NCBI RefSeq assembly: GCF_905171765.1
Contig: NC_053393.1
Location: forward strand, 189,995,921-190,059,920
DNA: 64,000 nt
Direction: 5' to 3'
Source: Bufo bufo
Taxonomy: Eukaryota > Chordata > Amphibia > Anura > Bufonidae
The translations under genes were made by a program, and so were the position numbers. This document shows, piece by piece, positions 32,601 through 45,000 of this stretch (position 1 is its first letter; every line of letters begins with the position of its first letter). Below the pieces are notes generated by a model, which was given only the letters and a program-made list of their open reading frames with translations, had not been told where the DNA came from and made no database searches.

Positions 32601-33046
32601 ATGGATCCTTACAGGGGGGTGATCAGGGAGTCTATATGGGGTGATCAGGGGTTAATAAGAGGTTAATAAGTGACGGGGGGGTGTAGTGTAGTGGTGTTTG
32701 GTGCTACTTATTACAGAGCTGCCTGTGTCCTCTGGTGGTCGATCCAAGCAAAAGGGACCACCAGAGGACCAGGTAGCAGGTATATTAGATGCTGTTATCA
32801 AAAAAGTGTCTAATATACCTTTAAGGGGTTAAAAAAAATCGCATCTACAGCCTGCCAGCGAACGATCGCCGCTGGCAGGCTGCAGATCCACTCGTTTACC
32901 TCCGGTTCCTGTGAACGCGCGCTCCTGTTTGCGCGCGTTCACAGGAAATCTCGCCTCTCGCGAGATGACGAGCTTGGCGCGTGAAGGTACCTGAATCGAA
33001 CGCCTCCGGACCGCAATTCTGCGTTAGGCGGTCCGGAGGCGGTTAA
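29636..33046 (+). mobile_element. Complete TTAA-type element (copy B)
   Basis: Left end TTAACCACCTCAGC (29636) and right end complement TTAACCGCCTCCGG (33046) give TTAA at both edges and similar terminal repeats. Full length is 3,411 bp. The interior has alternating direct and inverted modules like copy A, then a GC-rich right end with strong hairpins (for example GCCTCCGGACCGC/GCGGTCCGGAGGC around 33001-33042). No transposase. It is the best reference copy for this family in the window. TTAA duplication suggests piggyBac- or Kolobok-related mobilisation, which cannot be settled here. Confidence 0.82.
32538..32611. repeat. Short palindromic MITE or hairpin inside copy B
   Basis: TAAGGCTCCATTCAGATGTC at the left pairs with the complement at the right; the loop contains GCGGATCCGC. 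Same family as 5814-5908. Confidence 0.65.
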
Positions 33047-33089
33047 GATAGCCATTCATTATCTTGAACCTGTATATATTATATGCCAC

Positions 33090-33395
33090 TTTTTGGAGTA
33101 TAACTGGCTTAGATTGCGGCGCAAAAGTTATTTGCGCCGCAATCTGCTACTTTTCCACGCTCACGCCAGGTCTAAAAAAGGAGGTTTAGTGTGGGCGGTG
33201 AAAGGGGCGGGCTGGAAGTCCCATCTTATTTATCATTTTCTACGCCTGTTGAAGAAAATAGTCTAAATCTACACCAGCATGGGAGTTGGCATAGATTTAG
33301 ACAGGCGGTGGATATTCTGACGTTATATACAGGCCAGCTAGAGGGGCATTAAGACTGGCATCTAAAACGTCTTAATAAGTGACCCCCTAAGTGTT
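33090..33395. repeat. Palindrome-rich MITE-like repeat
   Basis: Contains the hairpin GATTGCGGCGCAAA/TTTGCGCCGCAATC (about 33113-33146) and the inverted pair GTCTAAATCTA/TAGATTTAGAC (about 33260-33303). Borders are not clear. Non-coding. Confidence 0.45.
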
Positions 33396-33994
33396 TTGTG
33401 TAAGGACATTGTGGTCCTACCAACATACTGTATTAGAAGCCACAGGGGCATTTCAATAAATGAGATATGGCACACGTCATAAAAGTCAAGATCTGAAAGT
33501 ACTCTTTAGTAGTGTTGCTGCAGAAAATCTTGGTTTTGTTGACCAGGCTAGACAAAATTTACAGCTGCTAGTATTGCATTTGAAACTGTCTGCAAGGGGT
33601 GGCATGAAGGAAGCCATGGCTTGCTGTGATTGGACCCAATTTCTCAATCTGCTTGGAGAGAAAATATTCTTGAGTATTTGGGCCCTCCTATAAGTAATTC
33701 TTGTTTTCTTGGGCAGTTTCTGTAAAATGGGATTGTTGACAAGTATATACCAGCATTTGGCCAGAATCTGACAGATATTGAGAATGGTTAAAAGTAGTGC
33801 TAATATTAAGGATAAAGCCATCACCCCTCCTTTCTTTTTCATTTAACTTTGAGACTGAGACATTAAAATTGCGAGAAGTATGATGCCCTTCATTGTGCAT
33901 TGTTAAAGAGAAAAAAAAAATTGAGAAGGCAGGGGACCAATTTCTGAACAGTCAAAATTTCTGGCACTTTGATGCGATATATAAAGAATGATTG
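33396..33994. other. Unassigned, no gene recognised
   Basis: Unique-looking sequence. Open frames of 77 and 118 codons on opposite strands show no domain, and their codon use does not support a gene. Confidence 0.4.
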
Positions 33995-34013
33995 TTAAAG
34001 GGATCAACCAAAT

Positions 34014-34413
34014 CCATGCAAAAAGGTAACAACTAGGTAACAAGCAGTATAGTAAAAAAAAAATATCCTCATAAAAAACCCTGCCCCGCACAGCCTGACA
34101 CATGAAAGGTACCACTGTAAGCTTCAGTAATATATATATAGCCACACCATAAGCTTTGTCAGGATCTCCGAACAAAGCTTATTGAAGTGAACAAGGGTTT
34201 GAGGTGGGACTGAATCCTGGGCTTAGGATCCCTCAACATGTCCCAAGGTAGGTGACTGCTTTCCCATTTTGGGTGGTGTGTCTTTGTGTATATTACTTAA
34301 GCTTACAGTGGTACCTTTCATGTGTTGGGCTGTATGGGTCAGGATTTTTATTCCATAAGATTTTTTTTTTTTTTTTGCTATACTGCCTGTTATCTAGTGA
34401 ACTTTTATGCATG
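34014..34413. repeat. Large inverted-repeat MITE (about 120-bp arms)
   Basis: Left arm 34014-34134 and right arm 34288-34413 are inverted copies, best seen around CATGAAAGGTACCACTGTAA and TTACAGTGGTACCTTTCATG. A TTAAAGGGATC just upstream (33995) resembles a T2-type left end, but no matching right end was found. Confidence 0.65.
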
Positions 34414-34769
34414 ACAAACAATTTTATGTAAGGTACTGTATTTTGATGGCCTATTGATGTGGTTAATATGTACTTACATTTATTAATATTGGGGTTTTGG
34501 TTGATCCTTTTTAATCTTATTTTTTTGATATCTCATCAAAATGCCATTAAATTTGACTCATCACACTTCACTCCTGATGGGGGCACCAGCTGGTCCCCTC
34601 TCCTGAGCATCCAGTCACTAGATCGATTCACAGGTTTCCATGAGCCCTATCACTGAAATATATCTGCATCCAGCGCTTCAGCACTAAATTGACTCTGCTG
34701 CCCAATGATGTCACCGCACCACCTGCATTGTTCTGCTTATTCCTGGCTTGCTTGAAGATGTCCTAGGAA
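34414..34769. other. Unassigned
   Basis: No gene or recognised repeat; AT-rich at the left. Confidence 0.4.
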
Positions 34770-35060
34770 CGGGAAAAGGTAAGTATACAAGACATGGATC
34801 TGGGGGGCGCTGAGATTGGTGTCACCTAACATAAGGGGCATAGAGCATGATGGCACAGTATATTGGGGGACAGAGAATGATGGCACACTAAATGGGGGCA
34901 AAGAGGGCACAAGCCAGGAGACCACAGAGAATGTGGGCACATAGTATAAGGGGCACAGAGCATGAGGCAAATAGCATGAGAGCACAGAACATGAGGATCC
35001 CATCCTAAGCACCTCGAAGGGCAGAATCTTGAAGAATAAGACTTCATATTTGCACAATTG
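34770..35060. repeat. Degenerate minisatellite
   Basis: About eight loose copies of a 30-37-bp unit around GGGGCACAGAGCATGA. The minus-strand open frames of 85 and 106 codons are repeat readings, rich in C, P and S. Confidence 0.65.
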
Positions 35061-36122
35061 AATGGGGTTAAAGCTCTTATCAAAAGGAATAGAGTCTAAG
35101 TACTAAAATACTGATACAATAGTGAAATATATAGAGACAATACTTCACAAAAATAAAAATGGCATACCAAGTGTAAGTGGCTATTTGGTATTAAAATGCA
35201 CTTTAAGTTGATGGTAAGCATTCTAAAACATATTATAGCCAGATGAAATGCGAAATCTGCCTATGCTACAAATCAAAGTTCAGCTTATCACTTTAGTTCA
35301 CCTTAGGCTGCTGAATACAATCTTTGGCAGCTTGATTTACTATTAGCTGTTATTTAGGTTTGAGGAGCTGTTGACATCATAACACAATCTATTTCATTAT
35401 TTTAAGTATAAAATAAAAAAGAGTAATAAATATGTATAACTTAATAAAGTGGTGCTGTTGTATCTGTCATGAAAAATGGTACTAAAATTTAAAGGTCAAT
35501 ATATTGTAAAATGCTCACTCATGTATGGTTTGTTGTGGTTTGCTCTGTTGCAATCTTTAATTTTTATAATGTTTTGATTTGTGATGAAAATAAAGTTTTA
35601 CAATCCTTAATTATAAAACACTTATTTGCTTGTTATCTGAGATGACAGAACATTCATTTGTACATGAAAACAAAGCAATAAATAGTGCACAGGTAAAAAA
35701 GAGATATCATGCTTAGAAATTTCCCAGGAATACAAAGTATATTTTGCCTTTCGTGCTGTAGGAGCCCCATGCTGAGACAAGAGGTGTCTGATTGACCCAT
35801 CATCACTGCTGGAAGTCTCCACTGTTCTGCTAGCCTTGACTTTTATGACCTCAAAATGAAATGCTTATATTTTGCAATCCAAAACAGTAGAGAAAAATAT
35901 TAGTGAAGTTTCGGTTTTTAAGAAATATTATTGGGCATTCTTTAACATAATCTGTGGTAGTATTTGTAAAGGAAATATCAGCTTTTTATGATCAGACGAG
36001 CGAGACCTTAGAAAAAGTAAAATCCTAGATAATGTTTCTGTTTTATTAAAAACTATTTTTTTTTTGAGAGTCAAGAACTCACATGAACCTATTTAACGTA
36101 TTAACATTAAAATATTCCCAAA
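35061..36122. other. Unassigned AT-rich host DNA
   Basis: No gene, RNA or element end recognised up to the Helitron start. The A at 36122 is the host base expected before a Helitron. Confidence 0.45.
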
Positions 36123-36161
36123 TCTATATATATAAAGAAGGATGTGTGTGTGTATGTATGT

Positions 36162-36169
36162 TCCGTAAT
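36162..36169. repeat. Left 8-bp duplication of hAT1
   Basis: TCCGTAAT, compared with TTCGTGAT at 52276-52283; 6 of 8 bases match and both differences are transitions, as expected for an old duplication. Confidence 0.6.
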
Positions 36170-36644
36170 TAGAGATGGCCTTGCGGTTCGCCCAGCTGTC
36201 GTTTCGCAGCAAACTTTGCTCGTTCACGATTCGCCGAACATGTGAACATATGGCGATATTTGCATGCGCCATATTTTTTTGCATTGCGCCGAACTTTGAC
36301 CCATGACACATACATCAGCTGGGATAGGAAAGCCAATTGAGACATTTTAGCACATGAACACACCCCCTACCCTATAAATAAACCCGATCTGGCAGCCATT
36401 TTACATTCTGTTTTTTGCCACTGTAGGGAGAGGTTGATGTGTGGGGCAGGGACAGACTGTTAGGGACACCAAACGCTAGCTAATAGGTCCAGTAAAGTCC
36501 TTTTAAGGAGTGGTATAGGTGTGCTATCGATAAGTGTGACATACTGAGGGGTGTATATTGAGTGTGGTTCTGCGGCAATACTGCAGCTAAATAGAGGGAC
36601 ATACGCTATTGGAATAACAAATTGCAAGTGGAGTGATATACGCA

Positions 36645-39014
36645 AAACATGGACACTGGCAATCTGCTTTCCGCATTTTGCGGATCCGCACATTGCCAGA
36701 ACTATATTGAAAATGCCTTTTCTTGTCCGCAATTGCGGACAAGAATAGGACATGTTCTATAGGCTCTACAAAAAACGCAGTGTTCGCCTGATCAGGCCTG
36801 ATCTTGTACGCACACTTGCGTTCAGACCGCCCCACTGCAGTGACAGAATTTTTTTTTCTGATCACTGCAAAAACACCGTAAGATCGCTGCGGCACTAATA
36901 AAGATCACTTTTGAGGGGCATGGCGAGTTCATAGAAGATTTTATTTTTTTGGCACAAGTTATCAGAAACTGTTTTTTTTTTAATTTTTTTTTTTTTCTTA
37001 CAAAGTCTCATATTTTACTAACTTGTGACAAAAAAATAAAATCTTACATGAACTCACCATACCCCTCACGGAATCCAAATGCGTAAAAATGCCCTGTGAA
37101 ATCCTAAAGGTACTCATTGGAATTTGGGCCTCTTTGCGCATCTTGGCTGCAAAAAGTGTCACACATGTGGTATCGCCGTACTCAGAAGAAGTAGGGCAAT
37201 GTGTTTTGGGGTGTATTTTTACATATACCCATGCTGGGTGAGAGAAATATCTCTGTAAATTGACAACTTTGTATAAAAAAAATTAAAAAGTTGTCATTTA
37301 CAGAGATATTTCTCACACACAGTATGGGTATATGTAAAAATACACCCCAAAACACATTGCCCTACTTCTCCTGAGTACGGAGATACCACATGTGTGACAC
37401 TTTTTTGCAGCCAAGATGCGCAAAGGGGCCCAAATTCCAATGAGTACCTTTTACGAGGGCATTTTTAGACATTTTAATTCCAGACTTCTTCTCACGCTTT
37501 AGAGCCCCTAAAATGCCAGGGCAGTATAAATACCCCACAAGGGACCCCATTTTGGAAAGAAGACACCCCAAGGTATTCCGTGAGGGGCATGGCGAGTTCA
37601 TGTAAAATTTTATTTTTTGTCACAAGTTAGTGGAATATGAGACTTTATAAGAAAAAAAAATAATAATAATTTTCCGCTAACTTGTGCCAAAAAAAAAAAA
37701 CTTCTATGAACTCGCCATGCCCCTCACGGAATACCTTGGGGAGTCTTCTTTCCAAAATAAGGTCACTTGTGGGGTATTTATACTGCCCTGGTATTTTAGG
37801 GGTCCTAAAGCGTGAGAAGTAGTTTGGAATTCAAATGCGTAAAAATGCCCTGTAAAATCCTAAAGATACTCATTGGAATTTGGGCCCCTTTGCGCACCTA
37901 GGCTGCAAAAAAGTGTCACACATGTGATATCTCCATACTCAGAAGAAGTAGGGCAATGTGTTTTGGGGTGTATTTTTACATATACCCATACTGTGTGTGA
38001 GAAATATCTCTGTAAATGACAACTTTTTACATTTTTTTTATACAAAGTTGTCAATTTACAGAGAAATTTCTCTCATCCAACATGGGTATATGTAAAAATA
38101 CACCCCAAAACACATTGCCCTACTTCTTTTGAGTACGGCAATACCACATGTGTGACACTTTTTTGCAGCCTAGGTGCGTAAAGTAGCCGAAAGTCCAACG
38201 AGTACCTTTAGGATTTACAGGGTTGCTCACAATTTATCCCTGCCCAAAATGCCAGAACAGTAAACACACCCCACAAATGACCCTATTTCGGAAAGTAGAC
38301 ACCCCAAGGTATTCACTGAGGGGCATAGTGAGTCCGTGGGAGATTTTTTTTTTTTTTTGCCAGAAGTTAGCAGAAATGGAAACTTTATTTATTTATTTTT
38401 TTCTCAGAAAGTGTCATTTTCCGCTAACTTGTGAAAAAAAATTAAATCATATATGAACTCACCATGCCAATCCGCGAATAATTTGGGGTGTCTTCTTTCT
38501 AAAATAGGGTCATTTGGGGGGTATTTTTACTATCCTGGCATTCTAGCACCTCAAGAAACATGACAAGTGCTCAGAAAGTCAGAGGTGCTTCAAAATGCCG
38601 AAATTCACATTTTTGTACCATAGTTTGTAAACGCTATAACTTTTGCGCAAACCAATAAATATACACTTATTGGATATTTTTTTTTTATCAAAGACATGTA
38701 GCACAATAAATTCTGACACAAACTTGTATAGAAATGTAATTATATTTGAACAATTTTACCAGAAAAAGTTAAAAATACACTTTTTTTTTGAAAATTGTGG
38801 TCTGTTTTGATTAATATCAGAAAAACTAAAAATGTCAGCAGCAATCAAGTACCACCAAAAGAAAGCTGTATTTGTGAGAAGAAAAGGAGGTAAAATTCAT
38901 TTAGGTGCAAAGTTGTATGACCAAGCAAAAAACCGTGAAAATAGTGTAGTGCAGAATTGTAAAAAGTGGTCTGGTCATTAAGGGGGTTTAAGCTAGGGGA
39001 GCTGAGGTGGTTAA
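36645..39014 (-). mobile_element. TTAA-type element, inverted and truncated (copy C)
   Basis: Reverse complement of copy B from about 32410 back to its left end. The outer end is complete at TTAA 39011-39014 (complement TTAACCACCTCAGCTCC). The other end is broken at about 36645, without TTAA. Same alternating modules, no transposase. It lies inside hAT1, so it inserted into it or was carried along. Confidence 0.75.
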
Positions 39015-42000
39015 GGGGTTATATATACCTGTTTCCACCAAATACTGATAAAGTGGATTGATATGCCAGCTTACACCAAATATTGATTGGGGCCTGCGAT
39101 ACACCGAATTCCAACAAATATTAATTAAGGGGTTTGATATACCTGCTTCCAACAAATACTCAATAAGGGGTTCTATATACCTGTTTCCACAAAATACTAA
39201 TAGAGGGGATTGATATAGTGGCTTCCACCAAATATTGATTGAGGCCTACGATACACAGACTTCCAACAAATATTGATTAAGGAGTTTGATTTACCAGCTT
39301 CCAGCAAATACTCGTTAAGGGTTTCTATATACCTGTTTCCACAAAATACTGATAGAGGGGATTGATATACCAACTTTCACCAAATAATGATTGAGGAAGC
39401 TGGTGAATTAAAAAACTTAATCAATATTTGGTGGAAGCCAGTGTATCGCAGGTCTCAATCAATATTTGGTTAAAGCCGGTATATCAATCCCCTCTATCAA
39501 TATTTTGTGGAAACAGGTATATATAACTCCTTAAAAAACTTATTGAGGGGATTGATATCCTGGCTTCCACCAAATATTGATTAAGGCCTGCAATACACCG
39601 ACTTTCAACAAATATTGATTAAGGGGTTTAATTTACCAGATTCCACCAAATACTCATTAAAGGGTTCTATATTCCTGTTTCCACAAAATACTTATAGAGG
39701 GGATTGATATACTGGCTTCCTCCAAATATTGATTGAGGCATGCGATACACCGACTTCCAACAAGATTACACCAAATACTGATTAAGGGGTTTGATATACC
39801 TGCTTCTAGCAAATACTCAATAAGGGGTACTATATGCCTGTTTCCACAAAATACTGAAAGAGGGGATTAATATACCGGCTTCCACCAAATATTTATTGCG
39901 GCCTGAGATACACCGACTTCCACCAAATATTGATTAAGGGGATTGATATACCAGCTCCCACCAAATACTCAATAAGGGCTTCTATATACCTGTTTCCACA
40001 AAATACTGATAGAGGGGATTGATATACCGGCTTTCACCAAATATTAATTGAGGCCTGCGATACACCAGCCTCCACCAAATGTTAATTAAGGGGTGTAATA
40101 TACCTTCTTCCAGGAAATTCTCATTAAAGGGTTCTTTATACCTGTTTCCGCAAAATACTGATAGAGGGAATTGATATACCGCATTCCACCAAATATTGAT
40201 TGAGGCTTGCGATACACTAGCTTCCACCAAATATTGATTAAGAGGTTTGATTTACCAACTTCTAGCAAATACTCTTTAAGGAGTTATATATACCTGTTTC
40301 TACAAAATATTGATAGAGGGGATTTACCAGCTTACAGCAAATACTCAATAAGGGGTTCTATATATCTCTTTCCACCAAATTCTGACAGAGGGGATTGATA
40401 TATCGGCTTCCACCAAATATTGATTGAGGTCTGCGATACACCGTCTTCCAGCAAATATTGATTAAGGGGGTTGATTTATCATATTCCAGCAAATACTCAT
40501 TAAGGGGTTCTATATATACCTGTTTCCACAAAATACTGATAGAGTGGTTTGATATACTGGCTTCCACCAAATATTAATTGAGGCCTGAGATACACCGACT
40601 ACCACCAATTATTGATTAAGGGGTTTGATATAGCAGCTTCCATCAAATACTCAATAAGGTGTACAACATGCCTGTTTCCACAAATTACTGATAGAGGGGA
40701 TTGATATACTGATTTCCACCAAAGATTGATTGAGGCCTGAGATACACCGACTTCCACCAAATATTGATTAAGGGATTTGATATACCAGCTTCCAGCAAAT
40801 ACTCAATAAGGGGTTCTATATGCCTGTTTCCACAAAATACTGATAGAGGGGATTTATATACCGACTTCCACCAAAGATTGATTAAGGCCTGTAATTAACC
40901 GACTTACATCAAATATTGATTAAGAGGTTTGATTTACCAACTTCCAGCAAATACTCAATAAGAGGTTCTATATACCTGTTTCCACAAAATACTGATAGAA
41001 GGAATTGATATACCGGCCTCCACCAAATATTGATTGAGTCCTGCGATGCACCGGCTTCCACCAAATATTGATTAAGTAGTTTGATTTACCGGCTTCCAGC
41101 AAATACTCAATAAGGTGTTCTATATACCTGTTTCCACAAAATACTAATAGAGGGGATTGATATACTGGCTTCCACCAAATATTAATTGAGCCCTCCGATA
41201 CACCAGCTTCCACGAAATGTTTATTAAGGGGTGTGATATACCTTCTTCCAGCAAATACTCATTAAGGGGTTCTTTATGCCTGTTTCCACAAAATATTGAT
41301 AGAGGGGATTGATATACCAGCTTCCACCAAATATTGATTGAGGCCTGAGAGACACCGACTTCCACCAAATATTGTTTAAGTGGTTTAGTAAAGCAGCTTC
41401 TACAAAATACTAATAGACGGTAATGATATATCAGCTTTCACCAAATATTGATTGAGGCCTGCAATACACCGACTTCCACCAAATATTAATTAAGGGGTTT
41501 GATTTACCGTCTTCTAGCAAATACTCATTAAGGGGTTCTAACAACCTGTTTCCACAAAATACTGATATAGGGGAATTGATGTACCGGCTTCCACCAAATA
41601 TTGATTGAGGCCTGAGATACACCGACTACCACCAAATATTGATTAAGGGGTTTGATATACCAGCTTCCAGCAAATACTCAATAAGGTGTTCTATATACCT
41701 GTTTCCACAAAATACTAATAGAGGGGATTGATATACTGGCTTCCACCAAATATTAATTGAGGTCTGCAATACACCAGCTTCCACCAAATGTTGATTAAGG
41801 GGTGTGATATACCTTCTTCTAGCTAATACTCATTAAGGGGTTCTTTTTACCTGTTTCCACAAAATAATAATAGAGGGGATTGATATACCGGCTTCCACCA
41901 AATATTGATTGAGGCCTGTGATTCACTAGCTTCCACCAAATATTGATTAAGTAGTTTAATTTACCGGCTTTTAGCAAATACTCTTTAAGGAGTTATATAT

Positions 42001-45000
42001 ACCTGTTTCCACAAAATATTGATAGAGGGGAATGGTATACCAGCTTCAACCAAATTTTGATTAAGTGGTTTAATTTACCAGCTTCCAGCAAATTCTTATC
42101 AAAGGGTTCTATATACCTGTTTCCACAAAATACTGATATAGGGGAATTGATGTACTGGCTTCCACCAAATATTGATTGAGGCCTGAGATACACCGACTAC
42201 CACCAAATATTGATTAAGGGGTTTGATATATCAGCTTCGAGCAAATACTCTTTAAGGAGTTCTATATACCTGTTTCCACAAAATACTGCTAGAGGGGATT
42301 GATATACTGGCTTCCACCAAATATTGATTGAGGCCTGCGTTACACCGACTTGCAACAAATATTGATTAAGGGGTTTTATTTACCAGCTTCTAGCAAATAC
42401 TTATTAAGGGGTTCTATATACCTGTTTCCACAAAATACTGATAGAGGGGATAGACATACCGGCTTCAACCGAATATTGATTGAGGCCTGCGATATACCAG
42501 CTTCCACCAAATATTGATTAAGCGGTTTGATATACCAGCTTCCAGAAAATACTCAATGAGGTGTTCTATATACCTGTTTCCACAAAATACTGATAGATAT
42601 GATTGATATACCGGATTCCAACAAATATTGATTGAGGCCTGAGATACACCGACTTCCACCAAATATTGATTAAGGGGTTTGATATACCAGCTTCCAGCAA
42701 ATACTCAATAAGGGGTTCTATATGCTTGTTTCCACAAAATACTGACAGATGGGATTGATATATAGGCTTTCACCAAATATTGATTGAGGCCTGCGATACA
42801 CCAGCTTCCACCAAATATTGATTAAGGGGTTTGATTTACCATATTCCAGCAAATACTTATTAAGGGGTACTACATACCTGTTTCCACAAAATACTGATAG
42901 AGGGGATTGATATACCGGCTTTCACCAAATATTGATTGAGGACTGCATTACACCGGTTTCCATCAAATATTTATTAAGGGGTTAGATTTAACTGCTTCCA
43001 GCAAATACTCAATAAGGGGTTCTATATACCTGTTTCCACAAAATACTGATAGAAGGAATTGATATACCGGCCTCCACCAAATATTGATTGAGTCCTGCGA
43101 TACACCGGCTTCCACCAAATATTGATTAAGTAGTTTGATTTACTAGCTTCCAGCAAATACTCATCAAAGGGTTCTATGTACCTGTTTCCACAAAAAACTG
43201 ATAAAGGGGATTGATATACCGGTTTTCACCAAATATTAATTAAGCCCTCCGATACACCAGGGTCCACCATATGTTTATTAAGGGGTGTGATATACCTTCT
43301 TCCAGCAAATTCTCATTAAGGGGTTCTTTATGCCTGTTTCCACAAAATACTGATAGAGGGAATTGATATACCAGCTATCACCAAATATAGATTGAGGCCT
43401 GAGATACACCTACATCCACCAAATATTGATTAAGGGGATTGATATACCAGCTTCCATCAAATACTCAATTAGGGGTACTATATGCCTGTTTCCACAAAAT
43501 ACTGATAGTGGGGATTGATATACCGGCTTCCACGAAATATTGATTGAGGCTTGCGATACACCGGCTTCCTCCAAATATTGATTAAGGGGTTTGATTTACC
43601 AGGTTCCAGCAAATACTCAATAAGGGGTTCTATATACCTGTTTCCACAAAGTACTGATAGAGGGGATTAATATACCGGCTTCCATAAAATATTTTTTGAG
43701 GCCTGCGATACACCGGCTTCCACCAAATATTGATTTAGGGGTTTGATATACCAGCTTCCAGCAAGTACTCATTAAGGGGTTCTATATACCTGTTTCCACA
43801 AAATTCTGATAGAGTGGATTGATATACCAACTTCCACCAAATATTGATTGAGGCCTGAGATACACCGACTTCCACTAAACATTGATTAAGGGGTTTGATA
43901 TACCAGATCAGAGCAAATACTCAATAAGGGCTTCTATATGCATGTTTCCACAAAATACTGATAGAGGGGATTGATATACCAGCTTCCACCAAATATTGAT
44001 TGAGGCCTGCTATACACCGACTTCTACAAAATATTGATTTAGGGGTTTGATATACCAGCTTCCAGCAAATACTTATTAAGGAGTTCTATTTACCTGTTTC
44101 TACAAAATACTGATAGAGGGGATTGATATATCAGCTTTCCACATATATTGATTGAGGCCTGCGATACACCGACTTCCACCAAATATTGATTAAGGGGTTT
44201 GATTTACCAGCTTCCAGCAAATACTCAATAAGTGGTTCTATATAACTGTTTCCACAAAACACTGATAGAAGGAATTGATATACTGGCTTCCACCAAATAT
44301 TGATTGAGGCCTGCGATACACCTGCTTCCACCAAATATTGATTAAGGGGTTGTATTTACCAGCTTACAGCAAATACTCAATAAGGGGTTCTATATATTTC
44401 TTTTTTCACCAAATTCTGATAGAGGGGATTGATATACCGGCTTCCACCAAATATTGATTGAGGCCTGCGATACACCGCCTTCCAGCAAATATTGATTAAG
44501 GGGGTTGATTTATCATATTCCACCAAATTCTCAATAAGGGCTTCTATATACATGTTTACACAAAATACTGATAGAGGGGATTGAGATACCGACTTTCACA
44601 AAATATTGATTGAGGCCTGAGATACACCGACTTCCACCAAATATTGATTAAGGGGTTTTATATTGCAGCTTCCATCAAATACTCAATAAGGGGTACTACA
44701 TGCCTGTTTCCACAAAATACTGATAGAGGGGATTGATATACCGACTTCCACCAAATATTGATTGAGGCCTGAGATACACCAACTTCCACCAAATATTAAT
44801 TAAGGGGTTTGATATACCAGCTTCCAGCAAATACTCAATAAGTGGTTCTATATGCCTGTTTCCACAAAATACTGATAGAGGGGATTGATATATATTGGCT
44901 ATTACTAAATATTGATTGAGGCCTGCGATACACCGACTTCCATCAAATATTGATTAAGGGGTTTGATTTACCGATTACCAGCAAATGCTCAATAAGTGGT

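Noticed and set aside
33460..33842. Possible host exon
   Set aside because: Frames on both strands lack a domain, and no paired splice sites or codon bias could be argued from the sequence alone.
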